NCBI GenBank assembly: GCA_029876055.1
Contig: CM056874.1
Location: 4,774,001-4,838,000, forward strand
From: Madurella fahalii
Lineage: Eukaryota; Ascomycota; Sordariomycetes; Sordariales
Length of the DNA stretch: 64,000 bases
Reading direction: 5' to 3'
The first letter of the stretch is position 1. Every line of letters starts with the position of its first letter. The notes beneath the pieces were generated by a model. The model saw only the letters and a list, made by a program, of their open reading frames with translations. It ran no database searches and was not told where the DNA came from. This document shows positions 1 through 11,557 of this stretch, piece after piece. The position numbers and the translations under genes are program-made.

Positions 1-879
1 TCGCTTAGGTAGTATTTGTAACCCGATACGATTAATCTGTAGTAGAGTATACGAGAGGGGGAGGAATCAAAGAGGAGTGGGGATGGAGAGCGGCGTGTGG
101 ACGTGTACGTGTATGAGTGAGGGGTGAGGGGTGAACGGGAAAGGAATTAGAGGGAAAATGGGAAAAAGAATGTCAAAGAATGTCAGAGAACGTAAAAGAG
201 CGCGAATAAAATGACCGAAGAGAAGAGAGATATAAAGACAGGAAACAAGGGGAAGCGAACAAAAGTAAATAAACACCTTGCATGGTGTCAGTTCATACGA
301 TCAATTGCATTGCGCTTCCGTAGTCCATAACGCTATGTTCTCATCTTTCATGATGACCGCGGGACTCGCAACATCCTAACTTTTGGGTTCTTCGACGCCA
401 AAGCCCGGGATTGGGAGTATATTGTACTAGAGGAGGTACACGTAACGACAATTGGTTCAGGAAAACCGCTCTACCGTCGAGCAAGATGTCGATGCAGAGT
501 ATGGGGTGTGTCTCGATGGAGAGGATTACTCCACCGCCGGGGCCGAGTCGGCATTGGTCACGGTATGCGTGTTTGGCTTGGCTTGTTTGGAGTTGTGTCC
601 TCTTGGTGGTGGAGAAGCCATCACGCAATTACATAAAGTAGGGCCCATGCGCGTACACATGTACAGACGGTATGCGACGGCCACCATCCTGCAACCCGCA
701 TCTCTCACTGAATCGGGGCACTCTGCCGTTTTTAGTGCTGCGAGATTTTACTGTTGTAGGTTGAAAAGGTGCAGGTTGCATGTTGTGCCACAACGTCAAA
801 GGACCCGTCAACAGGACGATCGGAAAGTCTAGAACGCTTGGGAGGAGGGGAACGAACCCCGTTAGCGAGCCCCGCACTA

Positions 880-940
880 GCCATGGCAGCCATGGCATTC
901 ATGGAAAATGCCATGTTTCACAATAAAAATGCCATGGCAC
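880..940. repeat. Cluster of GCCATGGC-type palindromic repeats
   Basis: GCCATGGCA occurs at about 880-888, again at about 889-897, and once more at about 931-939. Shorter copies (CATGGCATT and AATGCCATG) lie between them in opposite orientation, so the stretch can fold into several overlapping hairpins. No coding role is visible. Confidence 0.6.
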
Positions 941-3900
941 CCCGAAACCCGTGAGGTTGGGGGATTTCTGCATGTGCCTGCCCGCGCATAATATGGGCTC
1001 GCCCAATTGGCAGTTGGCAGCTGGCACCTCAAACGGCCACACGTTTTCATCGCTGCCCATCTTGTCCATTTTCAGGTCAAGCTTGACCAAGTCACGAGTC
1101 TGTAGAAAAAAAAAAAACGGATGATCGCGCTGAAGGTTGCGTCGCTATATGCAGCTTGGGTTCGGCAGAGGCTAGGCAAGAGGGGGTCCGGCTGCACACT
1201 TGTTGCTCCCCGCCGGTGGCGGTGTAGTCCCTCTCGGGCCACGGCAAGGCGTCGGTGGCATCAAAAGGCAGTTCGACCGGAGAGTTGTGTCCCCCTCTGC
1301 CCATATTGCGCGCATCATTCGTCGGTGCATCTTTCTGATCGTCTGTTCAGCTCCGGTGGAGGATGGGCTGCGGGCAACACACCCTAGACGATTATAATTA
1401 CTAGATGGCAGGGCATTGCGTGGCAGTGACTGTTGCGCAACCATACCGACGCTTCGAGAGGCGGGGTTGAGACGTACATGACGTGAACGTTATCCAGACA
1501 GCTGCAGCAGGGGATCAACTAAATTTTCTTTGCCCTTGTCTGTCAATGCGGAAAAGGCAACAAACACCCGGACACAACATTGAGCGGGTGCTGATTGCTG
1601 CTCGGCCGTCACCTGCCAAACCTGCAAATGTCCCATGTTTCCGGGGCTCCCTTTAGATGCACACAACGCTTCGCTGGCCACCTGCGTGCGCAGTGCAAAA
1701 ACCTGCGGAATGCAAAAAGTCTTAGGCACGGGTACCGTGCCGTTGGTGTTGACACGGCCAAGCCACTGACATTGCTTGCCGTCCTGTCGAAACTCGCCAG
1801 GCCGGAGCGATCTCTCCGGCTGCAAATTTACCCCTCTCGATGGGGCTGCGTGCCGGGATTCGCATCCCTGAAGCCGCCCCATACTACTTTTGATGTCATC
1901 ATGGGAATTTCTGCGGCGCTGCAGGCTCCAGTCGCGGGACCGCTTCCCACCTTAGCATCCCTCCCGATTGGAACCTCGACCTCTTCTGTCTTGTTTGATT
2001 TGGCGGATGTTGCTTCTTGAGGCACGGCTCAACCGCTCACCGGTCAGTGGAGACTGCCCCCGCAAAACCACGCTTCCCCCGATCCAAGCACCAAAACTTC
2101 GATCCCGCGATCAGGATGATCGGGGGCCATTCTTGTTCTCTCGAAGCCAGGGTGGAATGGGCCCCTGAATGCGACTTGTCATTGCTCTTCGTCATTGCTC
2201 GCTGGTACTACACTACACTAGCAACCCTTGCGACGGGGCGCCATTCTCCATTCTTCTGCCAAGGCAACCCCGAAGCACGAGCAATGCACTTCCACCCTCG
2301 ATGCATGATATTCTGTGCTGTACTGTGCTGTACTGCACTGTGTAGCAGACTTGGCGGAGACGGCTCCCCGTGCAGTCCGCCGTTGGACTACGGAGCTCGA
2401 GCTTTCCAGTTGGCAGAGCGCCGAGTCTCAATCGGGAACGAATATGATTAAGCCACAAGAAACGTTGAGTTGTGAGCAGACCAGGTTTGTTCAGCCACCG
2501 GAGCATTTCCCCCTGAGCCTAGCCTTCAGAGACGGTTACCGCCAGCCACTTGAGGCAGAGGTGAGCCCAGGGGTCCAGCGGACCGAGTTTAGCGCGACCC
2601 TTACCGATCGCCCCACCCTTCCCTGGTGCATGTTAGCCGGCAATGAGCAACGACCGAGGAATTTCGCCCCGGTAAGTAAACCCGGCCCTACCTTTTGTGT
2701 TGTCGCGAACTGGAGCCGTATACACATACATTACGATAATACCACACCAAGTGCGGGCCTGCAAAGCTGCACTAGTGAAGACGCAAAAAAAACCACCATT
2801 ACAAACTGCGCATCGCCGAATAGTTGTAGGATGGACTGCCGGGTATGAAATTGACCCCCACTATCAGCGATAGCTGTGCAAATCCGTTAGCTAAGCGGTG
2901 GCCTGGCTGCCCTTGCGTCCGTTCCACATCTCTTCACACGGTAACGACAGAGCAATATATACCTAAGTTTGGTGGTAAGTACAGTACTGCGCACTGCATT
3001 TGCAAGCTTGATACTGTTTTGATTGTGTCGGATGTTGATGACTGTCTCGGAGAATGCAGTGGCCGAATCAAAACAAGCAAAATTGGTGTTATGATAGATG
3101 GTGAATCTGCTCAAGCCTGTGCAGGAACAAGCTGCCAATCTGTGGCCCTGGACGAGCGGGAAGTTGGAAGCTTCTAGTCCGAGACAGAACCTCTCCGGAT
3201 CCACCGGCATATGCGGCCCAGGGTTCAGGGACCACCGTCGAGGATTCCCGATTATTGGACGCCGGATCAGCAATGTACACGTATACACGTGGACACAGTC
3301 GATCAAAGTTGATATGGTTTAGGGCAATGCTATTGCTTGGGCAAAGAATGGCATGTCGCTGCGAACACAAAACGACGCCGTTGAACCCCCGCAGAGCGGT
3401 CCGAGTGTGGCCCGTCCCAGCCCTGCAAATAGTAACAATGCGAACACGGAGTACAGTACAATATTGCTTGACCGCAACGCAACGCCATTCTTAAAAAGTG
3501 CTGGCCAGAAGTATCGACCAGCCCGAATACATACCTGGGCTTGGCAGTACTTCGCAGTAACCGAGATTAGTCTCTCGACGCACTCGACCCTATCCGAAGA
3601 ACTCTGGCAAATGAACATGCAGAGATGTTTCGGACAGAGTGAACAGAATCAAGATGCGAAGCTGAGCCACCCGAGATTCGGGGTCGCCCCCTTCGGGGCA
3701 TTTCCTGTATGCTGGCATCAGAATGGAAGAGGCCCCCGCTTCGTATCGAAAAGCGCAACCCGACCCTTGCAACATTTCAAACCGGTTCAGTGAGCCCCTC
3801 CGTGGTGGGGAAACAAGCGAAGGAAGAGAGCGCCCCCCTTGCCGCCACTGACGTCATCTCATAACATTTTCCCGAGAGCGCGGGCTTTACTCCAATTCCG

Positions 3901-4439
3901 CAAGAAAGCTTAGGATCCCGCTTGTAGCTGAAAGTTGAAACAGATCAAAAGGAAAATTAAAATAAAAAAGAAAAAGGAAAAAGATGCCTGAAGAAAGGCA
4001 CCGGGATGCGGCGAATGATGGCGACAAGGCTCGCGCGCCTTACCATGAGTGCTTCGCCGCCAAGTTGCTGGCAGGTTTTGGTAAGCGAGAGAACCCCGAA
4101 GAAGGGGATCTCGGCGGTTCGGCAAAGCTGCCCGCAGCAGGGTCCTATCAAATCCGGCCGAACTGCCCTCGCGCCTTGTCAGATGGCTCAGCGTTCCTGA
4201 TCTTCCCTGCCGGGGCCCCCGGAGAGATGTGCAACCTAGGATGACCCTTGGATTGATCGTCGCAACCTTTGGTCCAGGCTTCGCACGCTCTGGTCCTGCA
4301 ACTGGCAGCAATTGGCTCTGCGCGCCCGCAGATTGCGCTCCACGTGCACCAAGTAAAAGTGATGCTCTATTCGTCATGGTGATAGAAGCGCAAAAAGCAG
4401 CTTTGCCGCAAAACACGCTGCGACTGGAGAAGCGGAAAG

Positions 4440-4513
4440 CGGCTACAAGGCTACAGGCTACGGGCCACGGGCCACGGCCACGGCTGCGGCTGCGGCTGCG
4501 GCTGCGGTCGAGG
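4440..4513. repeat. Short minisatellite-like GC-rich repeats
   Basis: Successive imperfect runs are visible: GGCTACAGG-like units, then CGGGCCACGG units, then about four GGCTGC units. This is a simple-sequence tract in noncoding DNA. It produces the Arg/Ser-rich part of a spurious frame on the minus strand. Confidence 0.6.
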
Positions 4514-5578
4514 AAAGCAGCACAGCGGATTTCGTCATCGAGCCCACTGCTGCCCAGGAGCTGGACCCCAGATGACTCGTGGGTCATCCATACTCGAAAC
4601 GGCTGCCGAGAAACACGAGATACTTTGGGCGGTTGATGTACACAGATAAAGTAACCATGGTACACTGGCCTACAGGAGAGGTTGCAGCCAAGTCCAGGGG
4701 CCGGGAGCACAGGCCGCCATCCAGTATAACGGCGGTTGCAGGTGCCACGCGGTCCCCTAATCCGGACCCAGTGGCTCTCGTTGCCGCCGGCGAAGGAGGC
4801 TTGCCGGTGCGTAATGTTGTGTAGTATGGTAGCTTACTTGCTCTGGCCGGAGAGATGGGGGTTAGCTTCGACAAGGCAACGGCTGCAGGCGATGGCAGAC
4901 ACCAGGGACTGGGGTGGGTGTGTGGACTTCCCACTGTGCAGGGCTTCGCAACCAAGGCAACGCCCCCCCTCGCAATCTGGCCCACGCGCTCAGGGATCAG
5001 CACGCCTGGCGTCTGCACACGCCCCTCCCTTCCCCGCTCTCAGGCCAGGGGCGTGCGTGCAAATTTCCCATGTCGCGGGCTGCCCTGTTGCGTGCCGGGC
5101 CCTGTGATTGCCATGCAGCACCGCGAAAGCGAAAACTGAGGATCCAAGGATGGTGTTTCAATGCATTTCCCAGTGTCTGATACCAGGCAAGTATTATAAG
5201 TCGGTCGTTTCCCTCTCCCCTTCTCCAGAACCCCCCCCCCTCCCCTTTTGGATACCTGGTATTTGCACCTTCCCTCTGGTCGTCTCCCCATTGTTGGACT
5301 TCTTCAAGTCTGTTTCTATCAAGGGCTGTGTGCAGCGTTTCTTTGTCCTACCTATCAGAAACGGATCTTGGCGGTCGTCATCTAGCTGCAAACGTTTGCA
5401 TCCCAAACTACGCTACCTCAGAGCTCGCCCGCCTCACTCGCAAACCCTCAATATAGCCGAATCCACCGCCGGCCTTTCCGGGTTTCCACTGCGAAGCTTT
5501 TGGCACCGAGAAGGCAATTGTTCCTTCTCTCCGCCGTCTAGACACCCAGATAGCCAACAAGACCATTACATCACCGCC

Positions 5579-6457
5579 ATGCATGCCCGCGACGCCTCCG
5601 GGCGTCGAGTATCGCTCCTGAACGACGACGACACAACCTCCACCAGCCACTACCACCCTTCGTACTACGCCGATGGCAGCTATGCTGTGCCGTCGTATTA
5701 CACCCACGCCCCGCGCAGTGTCTCGTCAACACCAAACACTCCGGAGCTGCTCCGGTCAGACTCGTATGACTCGCAAATGAGTGCCGAGCCTATATCACCC
5801 CTCACGCCCCTCTACGACTCGGTGCGGTATGCTCCCGCCGTGGTCGATCCCCGCTCCCAGTACGACGAGTATTACGCAGACACACACGTCTACACGGGCC
5901 AGAAACGGCCGGTTGCGCTCCTCGAGAGCCGGTCCTCGTCGTACGAGGACGATGTGGCCGCCGCTTCTCCCCCTAGCGAGAGGCCCGGGAAGCGGTTCCC
6001 CTGCCGCTACCGGGAGAGCCACGGGTGCGAGAAGACGTTCACCACATCGGGCCACGCCTCGCGGCATTCCAAGATCCACACGGCTGAGAAAGCCGTCCCG
6101 TGCTCCTTCAAGGGCTGCACTAAGAAGTTCACGCGCGCCGACAACATGAAGCAGCACCTCGAGACGCACTACAAGGACAAGTCCCGCGCCTCGTCGTCTC
6201 GTCCTTCGGTGTCGTCGAGCGAGAGGCGGCCGTCGACGTCCGGAAAGCCGTCGTCGAGCCGCAGCAGAACCGCAGCCGTGATGACAACCGCCAGCACCGC
6301 CAGCAGCATGCCCGCCGCCACGCCATTACCGTCGCCCGGAGGTGCCTGGGACTTGCGCGGTCTGCACCTCCCACTCACCCGGCCATCCGCGGTACGCTCT
6401 CCCAGCAGCGGACTGGACGCTCTCGCCATGGCAGTCGCCTGCCAGGAGGGGGCATAA
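5579..6457 (+). CDS. C2H2 zinc-finger transcription factor (FlbC-like candidate)
   Basis: Single-exon gene of 292 aa. I chose the ATG at 5579, the first Met after a long in-frame leader with no other start of coding character. Two C2H2 fingers are visible: C142, C150, H163, H167 (C-x7-C-x12-H-x3-H) and C175, C180, H193, H197 (C-x4-C-x12-H-x3-H), joined by the linker TAEKAVP. The N-terminal 130 residues are Ser/Tyr/Pro-rich with SP motifs, as in an activation domain, and the C-terminus is a Ser/Arg/Thr-rich tail. The arrangement and the GHASRHSKIH and KKFTRADNMKQH motifs resemble the fungal FlbC-type developmental regulator that promotes conidiation in Aspergillus. That orthology is from memory and needs a search. 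A nuclear DNA-binding role is secure; the target genes are not known. Confidence 0.85.
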   Translation: MHARDASGRRVSLLNDDDTTSTSHYHPSYYADGSYAVPSYYTHAPRSVSSTPNTPELLRSDSYDSQMSAEPISPLTPLYDSVRYAPAVVDPRSQYDEYYADTHVYTGQKRPVALLESRSSSYEDDVAAASPPSERPGKRFPCRYRESHGCEKTFTTSGHASRHSKIHTAEKAVPCSFKGCTKKFTRADNMKQHLETHYKDKSRASSSRPSVSSSERRPSTSGKPSSSRSRTAAVMTTASTASSMPAATPLPSPGGAWDLRGLHLPLTRPSAVRSPSSGLDALAMAVACQEGA

Positions 6458-7875
6458 GAACAACCTCCATTTTCTTCAGGGGCCCCCCCAACCATGTGGT
6501 TGGTGGCCAATCACAAACCCACTTCTCATTGGGCTTTCGTGGCCTATTATGTTTTGACCTTAATAGTAATCGGGGCTGGGGTCTAATCTTATACGGCGCC
6601 GGAGGGCTGGTTGAAAGCGACCTTATTTTTTTCTGCTCATCTTCGCCGGCGCTGGCTGGGGTGTGGGAGATGGGCCTCTTATCAATGTTTTTCGGCGCAG
6701 CGGCACTCGTCCCGAGTTCTAAATGAGGGGCGGAACGGGGGAGGTAAAAAAAGGGCAGCACACACACACGGTTTGTGCGCTCTGGGGATATGATACACAA
6801 AGAGGGTTCGATTTGGCAACACGGACAGGACTGCATTTCCCGTGAGGGCGTTTCACCGTTATCTGGGTTTTTTGGTTTTTATTATCCGATCCCAGAGCGC
6901 GCGGCGCCGGTTGCGACAGTCTACAGGCTGACGGATATTTTCTTTTTTGTTGTTCTCTGCCCGTTCCCTTTGTCACGCCGATCCGCGGTGTCTTATTCCC
7001 ATTATTTGCTAGGCACTTGGTTGCCGTGGCTTTGCCCGCAAAATGTTGCGGCCGACCAGGACACGAGATCTGTTGTTTCTGGGCGCGATGAGTGGACAGT
7101 CTCGAGATATACGAAGAGACGCTGTATCCAAATGGAGTCTTCAAGCTCCGCAAGAGCCGGTCCATGGAGTGGACCAGGTTCATGAAAATCGATCGTCACT
7201 TCGCCCAGGGGGGCGAAGGGGTATCTCTCTGCCATGCACGTTAGGCGTGAGAATTTCGATTTTAACATATCTTATGTATGGCTTTGGTGGCAGAGCATAG
7301 ATACCAGCAACAAGCTGTGCCCCGTTCTGAGCACAAACAGACAGACGGGAGGCGTATGATTGAATAAAAAGAATGCTCAGAACTTCTTGTCATGTTTCCT
7401 TTTTGATCGTTTGCTGTGCGCATTTTGAGGCAAGGGCTTGAGCACCGGTTCTCCAAGGCTTGGGTTGCGGTCAACACCAGTGTGTCACGGCTAATGCCAG
7501 AAGCATATACTAGGTTGCACAATGACTAGCTCATTCTGAGCTCTGCTTAAAAGCGTACAATACAGTACATCTGCGATCCCTGCAGAGCGCGGGCAGACAC
7601 TCACAGGTACTAAAACGGGGGGTGAGTTGAGCATTTGCCTAACCTATCCACACTACAACGGCCTCGACCCGGCACCATCATACATTAGTTCTGCAGAATC
7701 GGTAAGACAGCCCGGGCTCAAGCGCTCTGTTCAAGTGTTTTGTTTCTTCTAGCAGCCGTCATAGCGGGAGGAGAGGGCCAATGCATTCAGATTTTGTGGA
7801 AAAATTCCCGTTCCCAGACGTTCTAAGCAGCTTGCGGGTTCTTCTTCCCCTTTTTTTCCCTTTCTTCCCCTACAC
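6458..7875. other. Intergenic, convergent 3' ends
   Basis: This stretch lies between the C2H2 gene (+) and acetate kinase (-), so it should hold both 3' untranslated regions. It has T-rich stretches around 6850-6960. No RNA gene or coding frame was recognised. Confidence 0.5.
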
Positions 7876-9339
7876 TCACCAAAATTCTTCATCCGCAGCA
7901 CATGCCCTCGCCATCTCGAATTGCTCATCCGTCTGACAGACCAGCACCCTCGGCCGCACGCCTCTCTTCCCAACATCCCGCACGGTCCCCTCCAGCTTCG
8001 CGCCGCCGCCGTCCTCGCTATTGACCTCCTCGTCCAGCGCAAACCCAAGACAGCCGACCTGGTCGACGACGGCGCGCCTCAGCGCCGCGCTCTTCTCGCC
8101 GATGCCGCCGGCGAAGACGAGGGCGTCGACGGCCCCGCGCAGCGCGACGTAGTAGGCGCCGACGAAGGCGCAGACGCGGTCGGTGAAGAGGCGGAAGGCG
8201 AGCTCGCGGGCCGGGTGGTCGGCCCAGGACGAGGCGTCGGCGATGGCGCCGAAGTCGGTGGTGCCCGTCAGCGCCTTCCACCCGGCCTCCTTGTTGAGTA
8301 TGTCCTCGGCGCGCGAGATGTGCAGGTCCTTGGTCGAGGCCGGCGAGAGCTTGCCGACGTCTGAGGCGTAGTGGAAGACGAGGCTGGGGTTTTTTTTTTT
8401 TTTGACGGGTTAGTCGAAAGGGGGGACTTTTTTGCGGAAAGAAATAAAATTAAGTTAAATAAATAATAAAATAAATAAACGAAAAAAGGGGGGAGAAGAA
8501 GGGAGGGAAAAAAAAAAAAAAGAAAAAGAAAAGAAAAGAAAAGAAAAGAAAAAGGACTGGAAAACGAACCTGGGATCAACGCTCCCGCTCCTCGTCGCCC
8601 CCGGCAGCCCGGCAAGCGGCGTCAGCCCCATGCTCGTGTCCCAGCTCTTGCCCGCCTTGATGGCGCACGCGCTGGCGCCCGACCCCAGGTGCAGCGCGAT
8701 CAGGCTAACCTCGTCGGGCGACTTGCCCAGGAACTCGGCCGTCTCGCGCGTGATGAAGGCGTAGCTGATGCCGTGGAAGCCGTACTTGCGCAGGCGGTTG
8801 CTCTGCGCGACGTCCTGGTTGATGGGGTAGGTACGGATGTGCGCCGGGATGGTGGCGTGGAACTGGCTGTCGAAGCACGCGACGTTGCGGGCGCGCGGCA
8901 ACGCCCCGCCGATGCAGAGCTGCACGATGCCGAGGCTGTTCGCGTTGTGGAGCGGGGCCAGGTCGTTGAGGTTCTCGAGGTGGTGGTACGTGTTGTCGGA
9001 GATCAGCTGGGGTTTGGTGTAGTCGCCGCCGTGGACGATGCGGTGGCACACGATGCCCACGTCGTCCTTGCTCTGGATTTCGGGCAGGTCGCCGTCTTGG
9101 ATGAGCGTCTCCAGCAGGAGGCTAAAGGCGGCGCGCTGCCCATCGACCTTCTCATCCACCTCGCGGTCTTTGATGACAACTTTGCCGGCCCTCGCATACT
9201 TAAGCGTCGCGGGCGGCGCTGTCAGCCCGCTCACTTGGGCCTCTGCGATCTGCTTGGGCGGCTGCCTTAGCTCGGCGCTGTATACCGAGACCTTGACCGA
9301 CGAAGAGCCAGCATTGACGGCCAATATGATTTTCTTCAT
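7876..9339 (-). CDS. ack1: Acetate kinase (EC 2.7.2.1)
   Basis: ATP-dependent interconversion of acetate and acetyl phosphate; in fungi it usually works with phosphoketolase. Two exons, 9339-8570 and 8383-7876, give 425 aa, a usual length for the family. The N-terminus MKKIILAVNAGSSSVKVSVY is the first phosphate-binding signature. HRIVHGG, CFDSQFHATIP, the second signature RKYGFHGISYAFI, HLGSGASACAI, GATRSGSVDPS (rebuilt across the splice) and FAGGIGEKSAALR follow in order. Splicing AG|C across the 186-bp intron restores the expected VDPSLVFHY. The intron is almost pure purine on the plus strand, with an AAAAG run and a long A tract. The stop codon sits inside a GTGAGT donor-like sequence (see findings). 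The predicted location is cytosolic, since no targeting peptide is visible. Confidence 0.95.
8384..8569 (-). other. Intron of acetate kinase with homopurine/homopyrimidine tract
   Basis: The donor is GTTCGT after the CCCAG exon end, and the acceptor is CCCCAG after a T/A run. On the plus strand the interior reads as A/G-rich sequence with AAAAG repeats (about 8515-8555) and a T14 run at about 8389-8403. It is longer than most introns in the window, and the simple repeats probably account for the extra length. Confidence 0.8.
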
Positions 9340-10106
9340 TCTGTCTAGAGCACGGAGATAATTATGTAGCTGTCTTCGCGAACAAAAGGTGAAAATCAGC
9401 AACGAGGGGTTTTGGATCACTGTGCTGAGATGGATAACGATGGGAAAAGTAAAGATCGACTTATAAACCAACCTCCTAGGCCTAGTCGTCCGGTCCACGA
9501 ATGGGCAAATCCTTTCCGTACGTTCGTCTTGAACACGCTAGACTGGACAGACCACTTTACAATGAATCTGATGTCAGGTGAGCTGACGGCGGCGCCGTGA
9601 TGAGCATAATACGACGGGACCTGGCAGTGCCGAGGGTGGACTGACAAGCTGCCGTCTGGACCTCATGTCTGCATATGACGTCGTCCGATCTTGGCAGCTG
9701 AGGGGCATGCGGCGGCCCGCTTGGCGTTTGACAGCCCGGGAGCGGGGCCGTCCGAACTGTCTCGGCCAGAAGGACAACCGGCCCATGGAAGTGGCCATAC
9801 CGGCCCCGCTAAGTGCACCGATGATGAGAGCTAGGTATATCGCGAGGCGGCATAGTTTCGGTTCAACAGCTGGCTCCCCAGGATCTTGAAAAGCTTCCAT
9901 CTCTCGTTCCCTACCTATCTCAGATACCGCATGCCTGTTTAATACCCGCTCTGAACATGCTCCGAACACCGTACCAGCCCCCAATTGGGTATATGCTGAA
10001 AAAAAAAAAATATAAATAAAAAAAAAAATTGATCGCAAAAACGCCCGCTGTATGGTTCGCCCCCATAATACAGTGGATGGATAGCAGCCGTATCACAAGA
10101 TGCATT
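9340..10106. other. Intergenic, no gene seen
   Basis: This is upstream of acetate kinase and downstream of the next minus-strand gene. It contains A-rich runs near 10000-10028. I see no coding frame or RNA gene. Confidence 0.5.
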
Positions 10107-11557
10107 TCATTGAGTTTCGTCGGAATCGAGGCCATCTCCAGGCTCGGCCACCGAAGGGAGACGACTTCGCCCCGCCAACTCAGGCGACTCCAACTCGGCC
10201 ACCCCGTTGACTCGTCGTTCCGGCATTGCGTTCAGGTAAGGTGATGGGAGCTCGACATGATTCGTCGGAAACGTCGCGTCGAACTCGCCGTCCGCGAGAT
10301 GTGCCGTGTCCCACTGGTTGATAAACCTCCTATAATCTTGGCATTGGTCAGCCATGCGGCTCACGTCGTGCGCTTTGCTGAGATAGCGGATCGCCGGCGC
10401 TCACCGTCGGTGCCTGCTTGGATGTTGTTGTTCCTTGAGAACTGGATGCCCAGGTAACGGATGTCGGTCGAACTCGGCGCCGACGAGGACGACGAGTTAC
10501 CATTGAGCAGTGGGGTACTGTGTCTTGAGCGGAAGATGGATGCCGCCGAGAAGCGCCGGCCGTGGCTTTGGCTGCTTTCCGATGCGCTGCCCCTCCTGGC
10601 CCCGCGGACGCCCAACTGAAGCCGCCGGTGTCTGTCGTCCCGTTGGCGCAGCTCTCTGTCAAAGTCGTCAAGTAAATACTCCTTCCACCGCCGCCGATGG
10701 TTAGCATAGAATGTCAGGTAGTGGAATGTGGAGTATCGGTCCCGCCAGAGCTTCATCCTCTGAATCGTGCCCATGCCTCGGACGCTGCCGTACGAGTCTG
10801 TCCTGCGGTGCGTGTCGGACCAGATGACATCGACGTCAAACCAGTCGATGAGGTCTCTGTTCCTGAGATCGCTCTGCAGCTGGATCGAACCCTCGATCGT
10901 CGTGAACTCGTATTTGACTTCGATATACTCGTCGTGCACTACGCCGTCGGCAGTCATGTACCGGACGCGGTGCGGTTCGAGGAATGTGAGATAGAGCTCC
11001 ATTTCTCGCGGATCGCCGAATCGGCGGTGCTGGGCGTGGAGCGTATACGGGAAAAGCTCGGCGGCATTGTCAGACGGCACTGGATCTGCGGTTTAGCGAT
11101 GCGAATCCCGAGCAACGACAAGCGGGCAACATACAGAAGTGCTCCAGCATCTCGCCCGCATAGCTGCATTGCCATACTAGGCGTCGCGGGCTGGCGCCTA
11201 TGATCTCCCAGGGGCCGAGGTAGATGGTCGTTTCGCTTGGTGTTCGCTCGTATAGCTTTCTAGACAGCCCGGGTCGTCAGAAGACAGCAACGCAGCGAAA
11301 TTGGGAGGGGAAGGAGGGGTTAGGAAGAATTTCTGCAACGGCGGTGATTACATTGTCGCGTGGTAGCCCGGCGGGCCGAGATCGAGGGGTGCGGGAGGGG
11401 TCTGCGGGGCCGATGACTCGGCAGTCAAGGCCGAAATGGCGGCCGAGGTGGGTGTAAAGGTTGTGTCGGCCGGGCTGGCATGCTGGCCGTGGGGCGGCGG
11501 GGCGCCTAATGACGACGAGTTGAAGGATGAAGAGGAGCCGGACCGCCAGGATGCCAT
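10107..11557 (-). CDS. Conserved-looking protein of unknown function, 411 aa
   Basis: I do not recognise the family. Four exons give a closed frame: 11557-11352, 11259-11135, 11079-10405 and 10336-10107. The start MASWRSG is the second in-frame Met of the first exon. The N-terminal 68 aa are Ser/Pro/Ala-rich and probably disordered. A compact central region follows (about residues 70-255), rich in Trp, Tyr, Phe and charged residues, including YLGPWEIIG, the run DLIDWFDVDVIW and WRDRYSTFHYLTFYANHRRR. The tail is Ser/Arg-rich. No signal peptide or membrane segment is visible. The first donor (GTAATC) is weak and the last acceptor (GCCAAG after a CTGAC branch) is very close to its branch site, so the exact edges are less certain than the gene itself. 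The acidic/aromatic core is typical of conserved Pezizomycotina proteins, which is inference. Confidence 0.7.

Larger units (their letters stand above)
1..5578. other. Gene-poor region, no gene recognised
   Basis: No open frame here has recognisable family motifs, and none joins across plausible splice sites into a convincing protein. The longer open frames (for example 2315-2848 on + and 3910-4710 on -) have compositions expected of translated noncoding DNA. The last several hundred bases before 5579 probably hold the promoter and leader of the downstream C2H2 gene, including a C-rich stretch near 5231-5245. Small repeats are listed separately. I cannot exclude fast-evolving short genes. Confidence 0.5.

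Noticed and set aside
2315..2848. 177-codon plus-strand frame
   Set aside because: It starts in a CTGTACTGTG simple repeat, has no motif, and this length is expected by chance in a window this size.
3910..4710. Long minus-strand open frame of 266 codons
   Set aside because: It begins with GTG rather than ATG. Its Arg/Ser repeats come from a GC-rich minisatellite, its Phe-rich end from an A-rich run, and no family motif is visible.
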